Shown here one piece after another: positions 1 through 12,200 of a DNA stretch of 64,000 bases; the first letter of the stretch is position 1, and each line of letters starts with the position of its first letter. The stretch is taken from the NCBI RefSeq assembly GCF_964355755.1, contig NC_092677.1, forward strand, positions 13,352,601 to 13,416,600. Direction: 5' to 3'. The notes beneath the pieces were generated by a model. That model was not told the origin of the DNA. It saw only the letters and a program-made list of their open reading frames with translations, and searched no databases. Both the position numbers and the translations under genes were made by a program. Source of the DNA: Antedon mediterranea. Its lineage: Eukaryota > Echinodermata > Crinoidea > Comatulida > Antedonidae.

Positions 1-670
1 GCTCAAATTGTATTGTTCCCTTACTCCGGAGAGAATGGCTAAAATCAGTTTAGATACGAAATAGATTGAAAAGGTCTTAACGAAAAAAATATTTCCATTC
101 AAATTGTTCACTAATAATATTAAGAAAAAAGTGTTAATGTTATTGTAAGCTAGGCACAAAACAGTCTTAAAGTTCTTTTTAAAAAGTATTTTGCCTCATA
201 GAGTTCTAAATTCAAATAAATCAATTGGGTCACATAGAAGAAAACAATCAAAGTCTGTATCATTCTTTAATAAAGAATTATTTAGACGTTGCAGAAGATG
301 ATATTTCTTTAATATATAATAATTGTCAAATGGTTATCTAATGGTCAAAATATGACAGTGATCAATTTGTCCATTTATCTTTGTCCATTTAATGTTGGCT
401 ATATAAATGAAAGTTCAAGCATATAAATAATAAGAAAAAATAACAGAATTATTTCTTATATCTTTCATAAATCTATAAAAAGACAGATCAACATAAATGC
501 ATAATGAGTTTTTCAACCACAAAACAATTGTGGAAAATTACTAAAAATCAACTTTAAAAAAAGAACACAATCAACTTTTGAACAAGAGTGTGTTTGATTT
601 TCAAAGATATTACATTTTTCTACATAATGTTCTGTTCAATGTTGTTATATTGTACAAGTTCTATCTAATA
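1..670. other. intergenic, no gene seen
   Basis: AT-rich sequence with no open frame, splice-bounded exon or recognisable repeat that I can support. It directly precedes two adjacent short inverted-repeat elements. Confidence 0.5.
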
Positions 671-771
671 GATGTGCCCAAATATGGTAGTGATATGACA
701 TCATCATTATATTTGGGCACATAACATTGTTTCGTCACATAAAGTTTGATAGTGTAGACAGAGCTTAGGGG
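671..771 (+). mobile_element. MITE family A, copy 1 (5'-truncated)
   Basis: This is one of four copies in the window of a short element. The conserved 3' half reads through AAATATGGTAGTGATATGAC, a GGGCACATAACA-like stretch, TCACATAAAGTTTGATAG and ends in GTAGACAGAGCTTA. The other copies are at about 10,203-10,347, 51,565-51,705 and 56,733-56,833. The fuller copies start with the complement of this end, so the family has terminal inverted repeats and no coding capacity. This copy lacks the left terminal repeat. Confidence 0.7.
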
Positions 772-787
772 TCTGTTCAGACCTACA

Positions 788-1100
788 GAGTTATGCTTTT
801 GTATCACACACAGCGTACAACTCCATAGGACTGAACCAGGAAAAGATTAGTGGAAGCCACCTCTTACTACTCATGATCTTTTGTTTGTTACGACAGCCTA
901 GGTACAAGATTAGTGTACAAAGCTTATGATACAAAAGTTATGCATCATTGATTTTGATCTCAAACCAATCAAATTTTCTCTTACAACCCGAATGTTTGGC
1001 CCAATCTGTTTCGCTTTTTTTGTAAATCGAGTCTAAACACTTTGCAGTTATATGACGCTAATTATAATGTGACTTTGCTTGAGATACAAAAGCATAACTC
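788..1100. mobile_element. 313-bp foldback element with perfect 18-bp TIRs
   Basis: The left end GAGTTATGCTTTTGTATC (788-805) is the exact reverse complement of GATACAAAAGCATAACTC (1083-1100). A degenerate internal copy of the motif lies near 933. There is no reading frame between the ends. This fits a MITE. It abuts the family A element at 671-771. Confidence 0.7.
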
Positions 1101-4100
1101 GATAGAGGAGAATGAATTTATCGTCCACCACCACTAGTTCCACAAACCCCATCTGCACACCTCATCATTTTCATTGATTGTTATATGTACATTTTTTCTG
1201 GGAAATAGTCTTACATATTGTTGATCTCAATCACTTATTTCCATAATTCATTTAGTAAAACTAATTATGATAATGATTTTGGGGTAAATTGTCCATTATG
1301 TTTACGACTCTGGAAAAATGATTTGCTTGAAAAGATCACTAACATACTTTTTATATTTTCATAAGTTATTAAAATTAACAATATATGGTAATTTGGTGTA
1401 AAATGTTGTTTAAGTTTATGATTATGTTTTCCCCTGCCTGTCTTTATTGATGCCTGTTTATCTACTCGCCTACCAGTCTCTGTCACAGTCTGTTGGTCAA
1501 TGAAAAAATGTCATTTCATTTTGATATATTTATTCTTTTATATTTTAATAACATTAAATCAGTATAAACACATGCAACGAGGAAACATGTTCCTATGCAA
1601 TTTTTTTTTAACATTCTGATTTGTTATTGGGTAGAAGGAAATTGTTTTTGAATGTTTAGGTTAAATTTATTATGAAAAAATCTACGATGTAAAAGAGTAT
1701 CGCAGCTAAATTAGACTAATCTCTGGTCTTCTGCTAGATGTAGATATCCTACCATGGCATATTAAATAAAGTCAAAACTTTTGTTTGTAGTCAATTTATT
1801 TCAACATAACCTTATAATTTGATGTGCATGATTAATCATTACACTTTCTTTTATAAATGTAAAGGTAATATCTATTAATGGTGTTTCTGTTTATATCATT
1901 GTATACGTAATATTTCAACATAGTTTCTTTATAGAAAGGGCACTAATGTCATGTGACACCGCATATTAATGCGCTAATATGTTCTCCTTTCGTCAATTTC
2001 AGATACCCTAGTTTTTAACCCATTTGGGAAGGGGGGAAGTGATCACGCTAATAACATTTGCGGACTATGAATTAAGTTTTTTGTCGGCTTTAGGGATAAA
2101 TATAATAATTATAATTTGTAAAAAGCCCCTATCCTGAGTACCAAGGTCATTCACAGTCTCCCGCGGGATTCATATTTTGACTGAGTATATGTTGCAAAAA
2201 AGAAAAATGTTTCATTATTGACAACAGTGTAAATTCTAACTGGCAATGTTTTCCCTGGACAGAAACATTTGTCGAGATGGGTTGTTGATTATTCTAGATG
2301 TAAACACTTTCTGTTAAATAAAATCATTAGGTGTAGCCCTGATAAAGGGGTTATCAAAAATCATGATGACATGATTTGAAATGTTTAAATAGATATTTAC
2401 AAAAATGGTCATTTTATTTTTAAAGGTGTAGGTAGTATTGTTAAAGACATTGGATTTGGGTATGGTGGTAATTTCTTACCAAACTGTTAGTGAAGATGTT
2501 TTAATTTCCCACTCTGTTGTCAACAACGAACTGATTACCTTTGGTTCTGTATGATAAGGGAAGTCATATCACCTTCATCCCATTTGTGATACATGGTTGC
2601 TTAAGTATATATTATTAGATCAACAAAAAAGAACTTTACATTTACATTAAACACTTTACCTACATTTTTTTTGGATTAAATTTAAGGTCACCAACTATAT
2701 TTAAATATAAAAATGTATGGACCAAATTTTCATCTAAAAACAGTTAAAATTGTTTAAAATAAGTTGATTCTAATAATTTAAGGGGCCCGCTATAAACACC
2801 AGATGATTTAAACGGAAGAACATTTGATGTGGGCTACTGAGGTAGTGCATTATTTTTCTCTTTTTATCATAATAAACCTTTTATTATTATTAATATTAAT
2901 ATTATTATTATTATTATTATTATTATATCAATATTTATATTTAACGTACATTTAAGACAATAAGCTGGTTTAATGTTCTTAAAGTTACGAAAATGCATTA
3001 TTTTATAAAAACATCAATAATTGGAGGTAAAATGTCCAAATCATTTGGATTCAGTTAAAAATATTTATTGTTATTATATTTATTCTTATAATATTTTAAT
3101 ACTTTTTGAGAAAGTAAAGTAATTTGCACTTGTAGGTTTAAAATGTTCATTATGCCCATTATCAGCAGTTATACAAAGTGAAACAAAGTTGCTATAAACA
3201 ACACATAAGGTGTTTTATACATCACACACATTTTTTATAATGAATTTAAAATTTTAGTACAGTCTGTGAATCCCAGTCATCGGACACCTGAATAATTATT
3301 TTTGGCAGTTGCTATAATTCTCCAGAGTTGATATTCTGAAGTAAAAAAAACTCCAGACGCGCTTTGAGGAAAATGATATTGCCAACAAGGATTTCTATGA
3401 ATGGTTTTCATCAAAATAATAAACAGATACACTTAACTAAAAATATATGAAATAAAAGTTATCAATTTCTTCTTCTACATGACCTTGTTCGATTAACTTT
3501 TTTCAGACGAAAAGAACAAAAAACAAAATGATCTAGACTTTTATCATTTTTAAAAAGAGGGCAGACATATTTAATTTAACAAATCTCTTAAATAAAACTT
3601 GGGTTCGAGCTAGAGACCTGACATTGAAACATTATTTGTTGGTGTATAAACAACACTCGGCCCCCTCTAAATTTCACAAATTACCGTAATACAAAAGACA
3701 GGACATCAAATTAAGTTCACCACTTCATTTCACGTCCCCATATTTCAAAATCCTAGATCCGCTGCTGGTACTATTAGAAATTATAGCTATAATAGCCTAA
3801 CAGAAAATGATTTTCTATGGTGCAGAGGTTCCAACTTGGAAAAGTGAAATGTCGAAAATTTGTAATGATGAAACAATGCATGTAGGCCTAATTATAAAAT
3901 AATCTGTAATTAATTGCAATCTACGCACAAACCCCCTGAAAACAACACTTTTAGTTAACACAATTACATTATCAGTTTAGTTGTGTTTTTTTTTTTTGTT
4001 CTTGTGCGAGTTATAATTATTGATTCAATTGGTAGATTTTGTGTTTGACAAATTCCAACTTTGAAGTTTACATAGCTTGATAGCCAACGCAAGAAATTAA

Positions 4101-5813
4101 GTTGCAACTAAAAAAAAAATTACACCCGTTTTAAAATTAACAGCATATGAATTTTGCAATTATAAGTACTTTTAAACACACAGAAATATCTAATTATTTT
4201 GCTTTACTTAAATGATCATCCTAAGAAAAGATTCATATAAAACATATTTTTGTTTGTACATTTTCATATTACCACATATTTATCATTCCTCTCATTAAAA
4301 ATTAAATTTTAATAATTATCAAGAGACAGATATAAAATTTTTAAGAATTTGAGCAGTTCAAATTATTTTAACATCGTAGATATATACATTGTCTTTTATT
4401 CACAAATATGCTCCACATTCATATCGAAAATCCACAAAGTTGTGATAAGTTACGGATCAGAACATGTGTGATTAATGAAGGCGACATAGGGGAGCCGAGA
4501 CCCACTGTTAACGGATGTGAACGACATTAATTTTTTTACAATATTAACCTGCCAAGAAAATGACAGAGAAATGATGTTGATAAGGAGGAGACAGATTTAT
4601 GAAGATCCATCAATGATGTATAGAAAACAACAGTCGGTGATATAACTCACTCATCCATACTATCAACATTAGCTTCTATTCACAAGAAATAATAATTTCA
4701 TTGTATCATCATTTTTAATATTTCAGTTTGTATTCTATATATTCTTATATATTATCAATTTTATTGATTATTATTTTTTTTATAAAAATAAAATAATATA
4801 CATAAATTTAAGAAATAGTATATAGTCAATTGCAATTAGGCTACCTTCTTCATAATGAAAATAAAATATAATAAGATAATTAATGTTTTGGCCATGTATA
4901 AAATTAAATCAACGGATGTTGAAGAAGACTATATAACATAGAGTAGCTTAAGGGTCTTTAACACCTGCTCCGGTCCGGATCCAGTTCACGTTTGCATCTT
5001 ATTGCGCGTATATCATTAGCGACTTATCAATTTCACATCAAAACATTTCACTTGGCTACGCGCATTTTAAGTAAAAAGATTAGCACAAGCCACATGGCAT
5101 GTGGTGAAAACGAAACATTTCCACACAAATGTATTTTCTGTGCCAGCACCGAAACTAGAGGTACGTAGGCCCTTTAAAGGTAGACTAACTTTGTATCAAT
5201 ATCTAACGCACAAAAGAATAGAAGATACAACAACCATCAAGCAATTAACTTCCCCATGTCTACGTTTAAAATAAAAGTTTTTCACCACCTATTCCTGTTT
5301 GTTCATTGACTAGCATCAAAATGATATATATTCTCAATGTTATATAAATAACAAATTTAAATAAGTGTTTAGCTTGGTATAAATATATTAGTGAACTGAT
5401 ACTATGTACTCGTAAATGACGGCCATGTGTCTTCAGAAGAAGACGGCTACAAGAACAGTAACACTAACAGTAAAATCACTGATGGAAGTACATTTCATTA
5501 TTATCTGGTCTCTCCTCTTTGAATTATGAACCTCAGATGTGAGATGTGAAACAGCTTGTCTTGCGCTAATGCGGCCTAGTTCATACAGAAGATGTGCAGA
5601 GAGCATGCTCAGATAATCAAATTAAACTATATTGATTAATATATATTTATATAATTTCTATTTTCATTAATGTCAAAAAATAATACTGTATTGTTAATAG
5701 TTTAATTTTATAAAGTACCAAAAACCAAAAGCGCTGTGAAAAACAAATGAAAGACGTTGGAAGGAATAGTTGAAAAGCGGTATGCCAGCATACAAACAAT
5801 AGTACTAAGGTTT
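1101..5813. other. gene-poor intergenic stretch
   Basis: No frame over about 60 codons looks like a protein, and no exon bounded by splice sites could be tied to a family. It contains a (TTA)n run near 2,881-2,926. A possible short element lies near 4,950-5,180, with CCTTTAAAGG at its right end. Conserved noncoding elements cannot be judged from one sequence. Confidence 0.5.
2881..2926. repeat. (TTA)n microsatellite
   Basis: Nearly pure trinucleotide repeat of TTA/ATT interrupted by a TAATATTAATA segment. Confidence 0.9.
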
Positions 5814-5920
5814 CAGCAACACATCCCCAGGTGAGCTACACATTCCCAGTCCAGCAACACATCCCCAGTCCAGCAACACATCCCCAGGTCAGCAACACAT
5901 TCCCAGGTCAGCAACACATT
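5814..5920 (-). repeat. minisatellite, about 19-20 bp unit, short array
   Basis: About five units related to CAGCAACACATCCCCAGGTC. The reverse complement of this unit is the unit of the larger minisatellite at 34,620-34,890, so the same tandem repeat occurs twice, about 29 kb apart and in opposite orientations. Confidence 0.85.
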
Positions 5921-6693
5921 TTTAAAATAGAGAGTTAAAAAGCAGTATGGCAGCATGCAAACCATAGTACTAATGATTGGTGCCACCTATCCTAGTTGAA
6001 GCTATAGAAAACCGAGGAATAAAAAAATAAAAAGTTATAAAGAAGTACAGTATTCAAAACAATGTAAAATAAGATTAACGTAGATGTTAGAAAGATATAG
6101 CACCTTTTGTATAGGTTACAGACAAAATGACGCACAGGTGAAATTCATAATGCAAAGAAACATTTCATAACAGTCTCGCGTCAAAGTAGCTTGTCAGTTA
6201 ATCGCATTATATCCAATAAACTTTGTTTGTTACGGATTTGCGTCTCGTAAAAAATTCCAAATTAAAGATTTCGTTTAATAAAAATCAGTAATTATCGTTG
6301 ATCATTTCCTTTTACATTATATATAGGGCTTGTATGTCATTTCTGTGTTACCAACAACCAATTTAATTTATTGGAATTATGTCAGAAAATAATGAAGGCT
6401 ACTCAAAAATATGTACAATGATGAGTTTTAGTAGGAGGTGTAAAATGTTTACTATTTTAAGGAGATCATTAAGTTTATTATCCCACCTGCCGACATTCGT
6501 TACTTAATAAAAATCAGTCAAATGAACATGATAAAAAAGGGAAAAAATTAAAATCATCAGAATAATAATGGTTTTTCTACTCAACAGTGATATCAACTAA
6601 TTTACCCACAATCATGAAATTGCTTTTAATTTTTATGGAGGATAACTTGATCAGAACTGATTAGGCCTATAAAGATATTTATATAACAATAAT

Positions 6694-7013
6694 TGTTGCT
6701 TAGTGCCGAATAAATCAATTTTTCATCTCAAAAATATAAATTTTATACAGACCACATTTATTCTAAATAACCATTTAAAAAAAATTACACAAAAATGCAA
6801 TCCGGTCAGGCGGTCAAACTGACATGATACTATAGATCAAATAATGGTTATTTTGCAATTAGAAAATTGCAAAGTGATAACCAGTTGAATGTTCTAAGTG
6901 TTTTAACCGTTATTTTCATGCTGCCATGATTATTGAAATTTTCAAGAAATTGGGATAATTTATTCACATGGTGACTACTAATTGGTGTTTTTTTTGCAAC
7001 AGAAACCGGACCT
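6694..7013 (+). mobile_element. MITE family B, diverged copy
   Basis: Shares with the copies at 16,483-16,902 and 42,316-42,745 the start TGCTTAGTGCCGAATAAA, a segment reading ACCACATTT...AACCATTTAAA, a CAAGAAATTGGGATAATTTATTCA segment close to the right end, and the end GCAACAGAAACCGGACCTTA. It is the most degenerate of the three and has lost the first bases of its left end. Confidence 0.65.
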
Positions 7014-7275
7014 TAAATTAGTACAATATATATATATATATATATAGGTCTAACAAAGCAATCAAAATCCAGATGAAAAAATCATTATTAGATAAACATC
7101 TATGAATCTGAATTTACAAAAATAAATCAGTAGTGCTACTTTGCCAAAAGCAGCTAATGTTTCTTAAATTTTCAGTAATAAATATTTAATTTACGATTTA
7201 ATTTGTGTTGCAGCATTGTTTCAAATTCTAGATGAGAAAGAAAATCAAAATCGTATGTCTTTTATTTAACGCAAT

Positions 7276-7356
7276 GTCTAGTTAACATTACCAATACACT
7301 GTACAATTATACAGGTGTACGCTTAGGGTCATGTATGGTCAATTTATATATACTTA
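7276..7356. repeat. 81-bp direct repeat, copy 1
   Basis: Nearly identical to 7,738-7,818. Both contain AATACACTGTACAATTATAC and end in GGTCAATTTATATATACTTA. No coding capacity. Confidence 0.85.
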
Positions 7357-7737
7357 TCGCTGCCATTTTTTAAACAATTATTGTTTATACCATTATAAGT
7401 AGAAAAGAAAAATACTTCAAATAATCCAACAAATAACCCTGAAAATTATGGATTGAAAAACTGCATCCCTAGTCAATCCAAACACGAAGTACAATTACGG
7501 GGGATATGTGATGTAAGCCGGCAGCCTGACGCCAACCTGTGATAGATGGAGGAAAGGTGACTATACAGTTGCATGCACGAACCTATTATTGCCATCAATC
7601 AGCGACATGGACAAGATGATATAAATCAATCAAGCATGCACAATAAAAGATCCTGAAGATAATGGTAAAGGATGCGATGGATAAGAATTACATTTCCTTT
7701 CTTGTATTTTAACAACGAGTTGATGGAAAGAAATTAT

Positions 7738-7818
7738 GTCTCGTTAACATTAACAATACACTGTACAATTATACAGGTGTACATTTAGGGTCATGTATGG
7801 TCAATTTATATATACTTA
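7738..7818. repeat. 81-bp direct repeat, copy 2
   Basis: Second copy of the 7,276-7,356 sequence with a few substitutions, about 460 bp downstream. This suggests a local duplication. Confidence 0.85.
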
Positions 7819-8129
7819 ATGTTCTTAAGATTCTTTCGCCGATTAGTATAGACTATTACATTCAATATTATATCGTCATTTGATACTGTAATTTCTAATA
7901 ATTAATATAAATAATGAATTCAGACATTATGTTCCAATGCTGGCTACTTTATTCAAGCATTAAAAGAGAAAAACATGTCTATTTGAATGAATACGGAAAA
8001 AATTTGTTAGATTTTGAAATAATGAAATTTCACATAAAATGCAAAGTGTTTATATAGGGTAAACCTAATGTATCTACTACATGTGTACAGTAAACACCTA
8101 TTTTTTTATTTTTGCTTTTTTCCCTTTCT

Positions 8130-8400
8130 TGCCTTTTGTTGTTTTCTGACTAGGCTACTGTAGGAGGCACCGGATCCCTGAAAAGATCAAGACTTAACCG
8201 ATGCTAACTGGGGTACTTACACACTGATCCCCAGTTAGCGGTGATGGTGTATTCCCATACTCCGGTTTCGGGTGCTAGTTTGGTGTTTTTGTCTTTTTGT
8301 TCTCTTCCTTTTGGTTTCCACTCTTTCTCTTTATTGTCGAGCGCATAGGCTAGGCATCGTTTATTTGTGTTATATAAATCTATCTATCTATTATTATCTG
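8130..8400 (+). mobile_element. possible 3' end of a retroposon
   Basis: The sequence runs through GAGCGCATAGGCTAGGCATC and a GTTATATAAATC tail into short tandem ATCT units, which resembles the 3' ends of LINE or SINE insertions. Its base composition is richer in GC than its flanks. There is no reading frame, and the family is not identified. Confidence 0.3.
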
Positions 8401-8425
8401 TTATTGTCAGTTACTTGATCAACTG

Positions 8426-8790
8426 GGGTGATAACCGACTGCGGTGCTAACCGACTGCAGTGCTAACCGACTGCGGAGCTAACCGACTGCAGTGCTCGCC
8501 GACTCCGACTGCAGTGCTAACCGACTGCAGTGCAAACTGACTGCGGTGCTCACTGACTGCGGTGCTAACCGACTTCAGTGCTCGCTGGTTGCAGTTCTCG
8601 CCGGCTGCGGTGCTCACCGACTCCGACTGCAGTGCTAACCGACTGCAGTGCAAACTGACTGCGGTGCTCACTGACTGCGGTGCTAACCGACTTCAGTGCT
8701 CGCTGGCTGCGGTGCTCACTGACTGCGGTGCTAACCGACTTCAGTGCTCGCTGGTTGCAGTTCTCGCCGGCTGCGGTGCTCACCGTTTAC
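8426..8790. repeat. GC-rich minisatellite with 16-bp unit and higher-order repeat
   Basis: The basic unit is close to GACTGCAGTGCTAACC (16 bp). A higher-order segment beginning GACTCCGACTGCAGTGC at 8,501 recurs at 8,619, giving a period near 118 bp. The array is much richer in GC than its surroundings. Open frames on both strands are by-products of the repeat, because neither the unit nor the period creates stops. Confidence 0.9.
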
Positions 8791-9477
8791 AATGCTACAG
8801 ACAGTGGAGCACACTTCATGTTGATGGAACGAAGTGGCCTTTTATGTTGACTTAAAAATAACAGTGAATAAATTAAGTTAAATTACACATTCTAAAGGAA
8901 TCAATATAGCAGTTATATGGGTACTATTGAAAATGAGTGGCCTGGAAGCCATTTGTTCAAACATGTCCTGCATGTATGTGCATACAATGAATAGCGATTT
9001 CATCCATTTGACTTAATTAGTGGAAAATAAATAATTAAAATTGGCATATTTAGAAGGAAAAAATAGCGCAAGTCCTTGATACAAAAAACAATTAGTCTGT
9101 ATCTCAAACAAAATGGTGATCTATGGGCTCTCGCAACGATATACACAATTAAATAGCACTTAGAAAAGCGCCCTCAAGGCACACATGTATGTCAAAGTGG
9201 TTAATAACGATGTTGTTTTAGTAGGTGTTACCGTCACATTGATAGATAACTATGTACTTTTTCTACATGTACAAATTTATCAGTTGGTTAAAAGAACAGG
9301 CTATATTTTACAAATCCGACATATTTTGACTAGGGGCACAAGAGTAGGACAGCTTTGTGGGGGTGATTGGCCCCTTGTTGTTGCTGCATGACATACAAAC
9401 TTAAAGGTTGGCTGGAGGAGATGAAGGCTATTCATCACATAGTTTAATATAGTAATTAAAGTCACTCAAACATTGTT

Positions 9478-9662
9478 AAAGTGCACGAGGATGACAAAAC
9501 CCAAGGCAAAGATGAGCTATATGGCGAAGATATTGATGAATTTGAATGTCCTAACGAACAACACAAACAATTTATCTCTAGATTAACGCTACATTTGATC
9601 TTTTTCTTTTTTGACTTCAAGGATTTTAATAAGATTGACATGATGATAAAAGGGAGAAAAGT
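9478..9662 (+). pseudogene. possible orphan exon or degraded coding fragment
   Basis: An open stretch has a protein-like acidic composition (DELYGEDIDEFECPNEQ) in a desert where other frames look random. There is no ATG at its start and no clear splice donor after it, and the end turns into a Phe-rich run. I do not recognise the family. It may be a relic of a retroposed gene or chance. Confidence 0.2.
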
Positions 9663-10202
9663 GTCAACTAGTAATTAATTATAATGTTGATTAAATTAAC
9701 TAGTAGTAAAATATTTTGAATATTATGAAAAAAAATAACATTGTGCAAAAAAAGGTCTTCTGCCGATTTCAGAATATTCTAAAGTTATCTTGGCTCAATA
9801 GTGCCCAAATCTATATCTAAATTTGTTTATAATTTGTTTTTATTTATAAAAAAATATTGGGGAGATTTGTTAAGACTGGTTTCCAATACGATGTAACTTA
9901 AGGAAGCATGCAATGCAAATAGTTTGAACAAAAAGCAACTAATTTTCGAACAGCCACTTGTGGTTGGTCAAAGAACAGATAAAGCAATTATACTTTTCCC
10001 TGCCCTGACTAAAATATCATACTCTTTTTTTGTTCGTTTAACATAAGGGGTCATAAATAGCTGTCTCAATTATAGGTTCAATTCTTTGTTTATGATTGTA
10101 ATTAAAAAGATAATATGCAAATTTGATGTTATTGTTGGAATAATTTATTTACAAACTTTCTCTTTTTGCAATTTAAAGACGACTGACTGAAATACATTTG
10201 TA

Positions 10203-10347
10203 CCAGTCTTCACACTATCAAACTTTTTGTGACAAAAAATGTGATTTGTCCATATATGGACATGATGTCATGTCACTACCATATTTGGCCATATCATTAC
10301 CATATTTGGGCACATCACACTTTTTTTGTCAGTGTAGACAGAGCTTT
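10203..10347 (+). mobile_element. MITE family A, copy 2
   Basis: Both terminal repeats are visible. The left end CACTATCAAACTTTTTGTGAC mirrors the right end, which reads GTCAGTGTAGACAGAGCTTT. The interior contains CCATATATGGACATGATGTC and two copies of ACCATATTTGG. No coding capacity. Confidence 0.7.
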
Positions 10348-10970
10348 AGAATAAATCAAATCCCTTTGTTTATATTTCTGAAATGCATGTCAGTGTGTTG
10401 GACCAGTTTCTATGTTACCTCACACCATAATGACCCTTATGGTCACAAGTTATTACACTGCCAGTTCATTCTCCTGCTGGTGACATCAATCCAGCCTTAC
10501 CTCTGCGAATCCATCCTGCGAAAAACATCAATCATTCAATCAGCTTTCAAACCGAATTACAGTTTATCCATCACGCACCTTACTATCAATCATGTTACTC
10601 ATCCATCAGACTTTTGCTATCATGTATCTACCAATCCATTCATCAATCAACCCTTTGCTTTCAACTTCTTCATATCTACTATTACTTAATCATTATACTA
10701 CTCAACAGTGGCAGCATGTTTACACTTACAGTAAGGTTAACAGTATTCAAAAACAACTTTACCCATATGACCCCTTAAAACACCAAAGAGGATTGAAAAC
10801 TCAAGCAAGAAGATTGCTCTAAAAGGACCACCCTCTTCACACCAGCATACATTGTTACAAGTTGTAACAATTTGTAACATAGTTTAATCTCATGATTTGC
10901 TCCAAGTTTTCATACACACATATACAAACCTTATAGAAAAATAGTTGGGTGCTATTTTATTTGATATCCT

Positions 10971-11090
10971 CTGGTATAATCCCATCCCCACATGAAATTG
11001 GACCGACTTCAGGGGTTGGACTATACTCCGGGAGATCCTAGGTAAAGAAAAATTTCTTGTAAAAACTCATATGAACTGGATAGAGAGAGG
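10971..11090 (+). repeat. dispersed repeat C, copy 1
   Basis: Shares GGTATAATCCCATCCCCACA, TGAAATTGGACCGA and, after a diverged middle, TTTCTTGTAAAAACTCAT and GAACTGGATAGAGA with 12,083-12,200. It lies 1.1 kb from that copy in the same orientation. No coding potential. Confidence 0.75.
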
Positions 11091-12082
11091 CCTACGTCCA
11101 GACCAAAAGTCTAGACATGGGGATATGCATGTTTGTGAAGTCAGACATAAAGTATGGGGTGGGATTAGACCCGAAGTGGGATTAGACCCGAAGTGGGATT
11201 ATACATACTGTACTACGGTACTATAATTGGTCAGTTTAATACCAGGGTAATTACACATGTACAGTAACAACTTGGGACATCCCGTAACAACAAAACAGGT
11301 TTTTCCACAAATTGTCTTCACACTATGCAAACATGGTTACAACTTGTTACACGCTGTTACTTTTTGCAGATGTGAAAAGGGTGCAAGTTTTAAAAATGCC
11401 AAACGTTACTATTTTTCAAGATCGTTTAAAAGTATTTTGATCATTCTTCCTCAACAAACTTTCCTTGGTTAAAGCAACCAATGCAGTTTGGGTGAGTTGA
11501 CCAAGAGGAAGTTGCAAAAAGCGTTTGTATTATAAACGTTCTAGTTGAATCTAGCCATTCATTTTGGTTTGAAAAAAAAAAGTAAAGTGCAAATGAGACC
11601 TTCTAGTTTGTAACACCTGTCCGCATTAGATTTATAATTATGTTAAATATATCCGCCAAAGGTTACATGAATTAGCAGTATGATTTAAAACAGGAAATAC
11701 AATACGTTTTTTAATTTGCAGTTGATTAGTAAAGGACAAAAATCTATATATGTGAACATTCTAAAAATTATAATTTATATGATTTAAAACTAGATGGTAT
11801 ACTGATCACATTTTTTCTTCTTCATAACATCAAAGTTAATTTACAGTTTATAACAATTAAAATTTATATATAAAATTTATCTTTTTATGTTTTTTAATAT
11901 TTTGTGTCTTTTTATCTTTAAGAGCTTGTATTAAAAGGTTACACACAATTGGCCAAAAGTTGTGACGTTTCTACATTGTAGACAACTTAAAAATTGATTT
12001 TCTTTAACTAGAGAATATTTTCGAACATCAACAGCAGTATATAAAGCTAATTTATAGTTTATTACGGAATCTGTATATATAT
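11091..12082. other. intergenic, no gene seen
   Basis: AT-rich. A GGGATTAGACCCGAAGT unit is duplicated near 11,160-11,200. Short frames here lack coding features. Confidence 0.45.
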
Positions 12083-12200
12083 ATGGTATAATCCCATCCC
12101 CACATGAAATTGGACCGAATTCTTGGGGAGACCCAGCTAGTCTAGAAAAAAAAGATTGGTAAGCATTTCTTGTAAAAACTCATCTGAACTGGATAGAGAC
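12083..12200 (+). repeat. dispersed repeat C, copy 2
   Basis: Second copy of the 10,971-11,090 sequence. The flanks also share a TAATTTATAGTTTATTA / AGAATCTGTAT motif at about 12,045-12,080 and 12,218-12,252, so this part of the desert has been locally reshuffled. Confidence 0.75.

Noticed and set aside
8447-8855. Overlapping open frames of 72-97 codons on both strands
   Set aside because: They lie in the 16-bp minisatellite; the repeated residues follow the DNA unit and no family is recognisable.
10198-10689. 163-codon open frame, the longest in the left desert
   Set aside because: It begins inside a MITE, has no ATG at its start, a composition like random AT-rich DNA and no recognisable domain.
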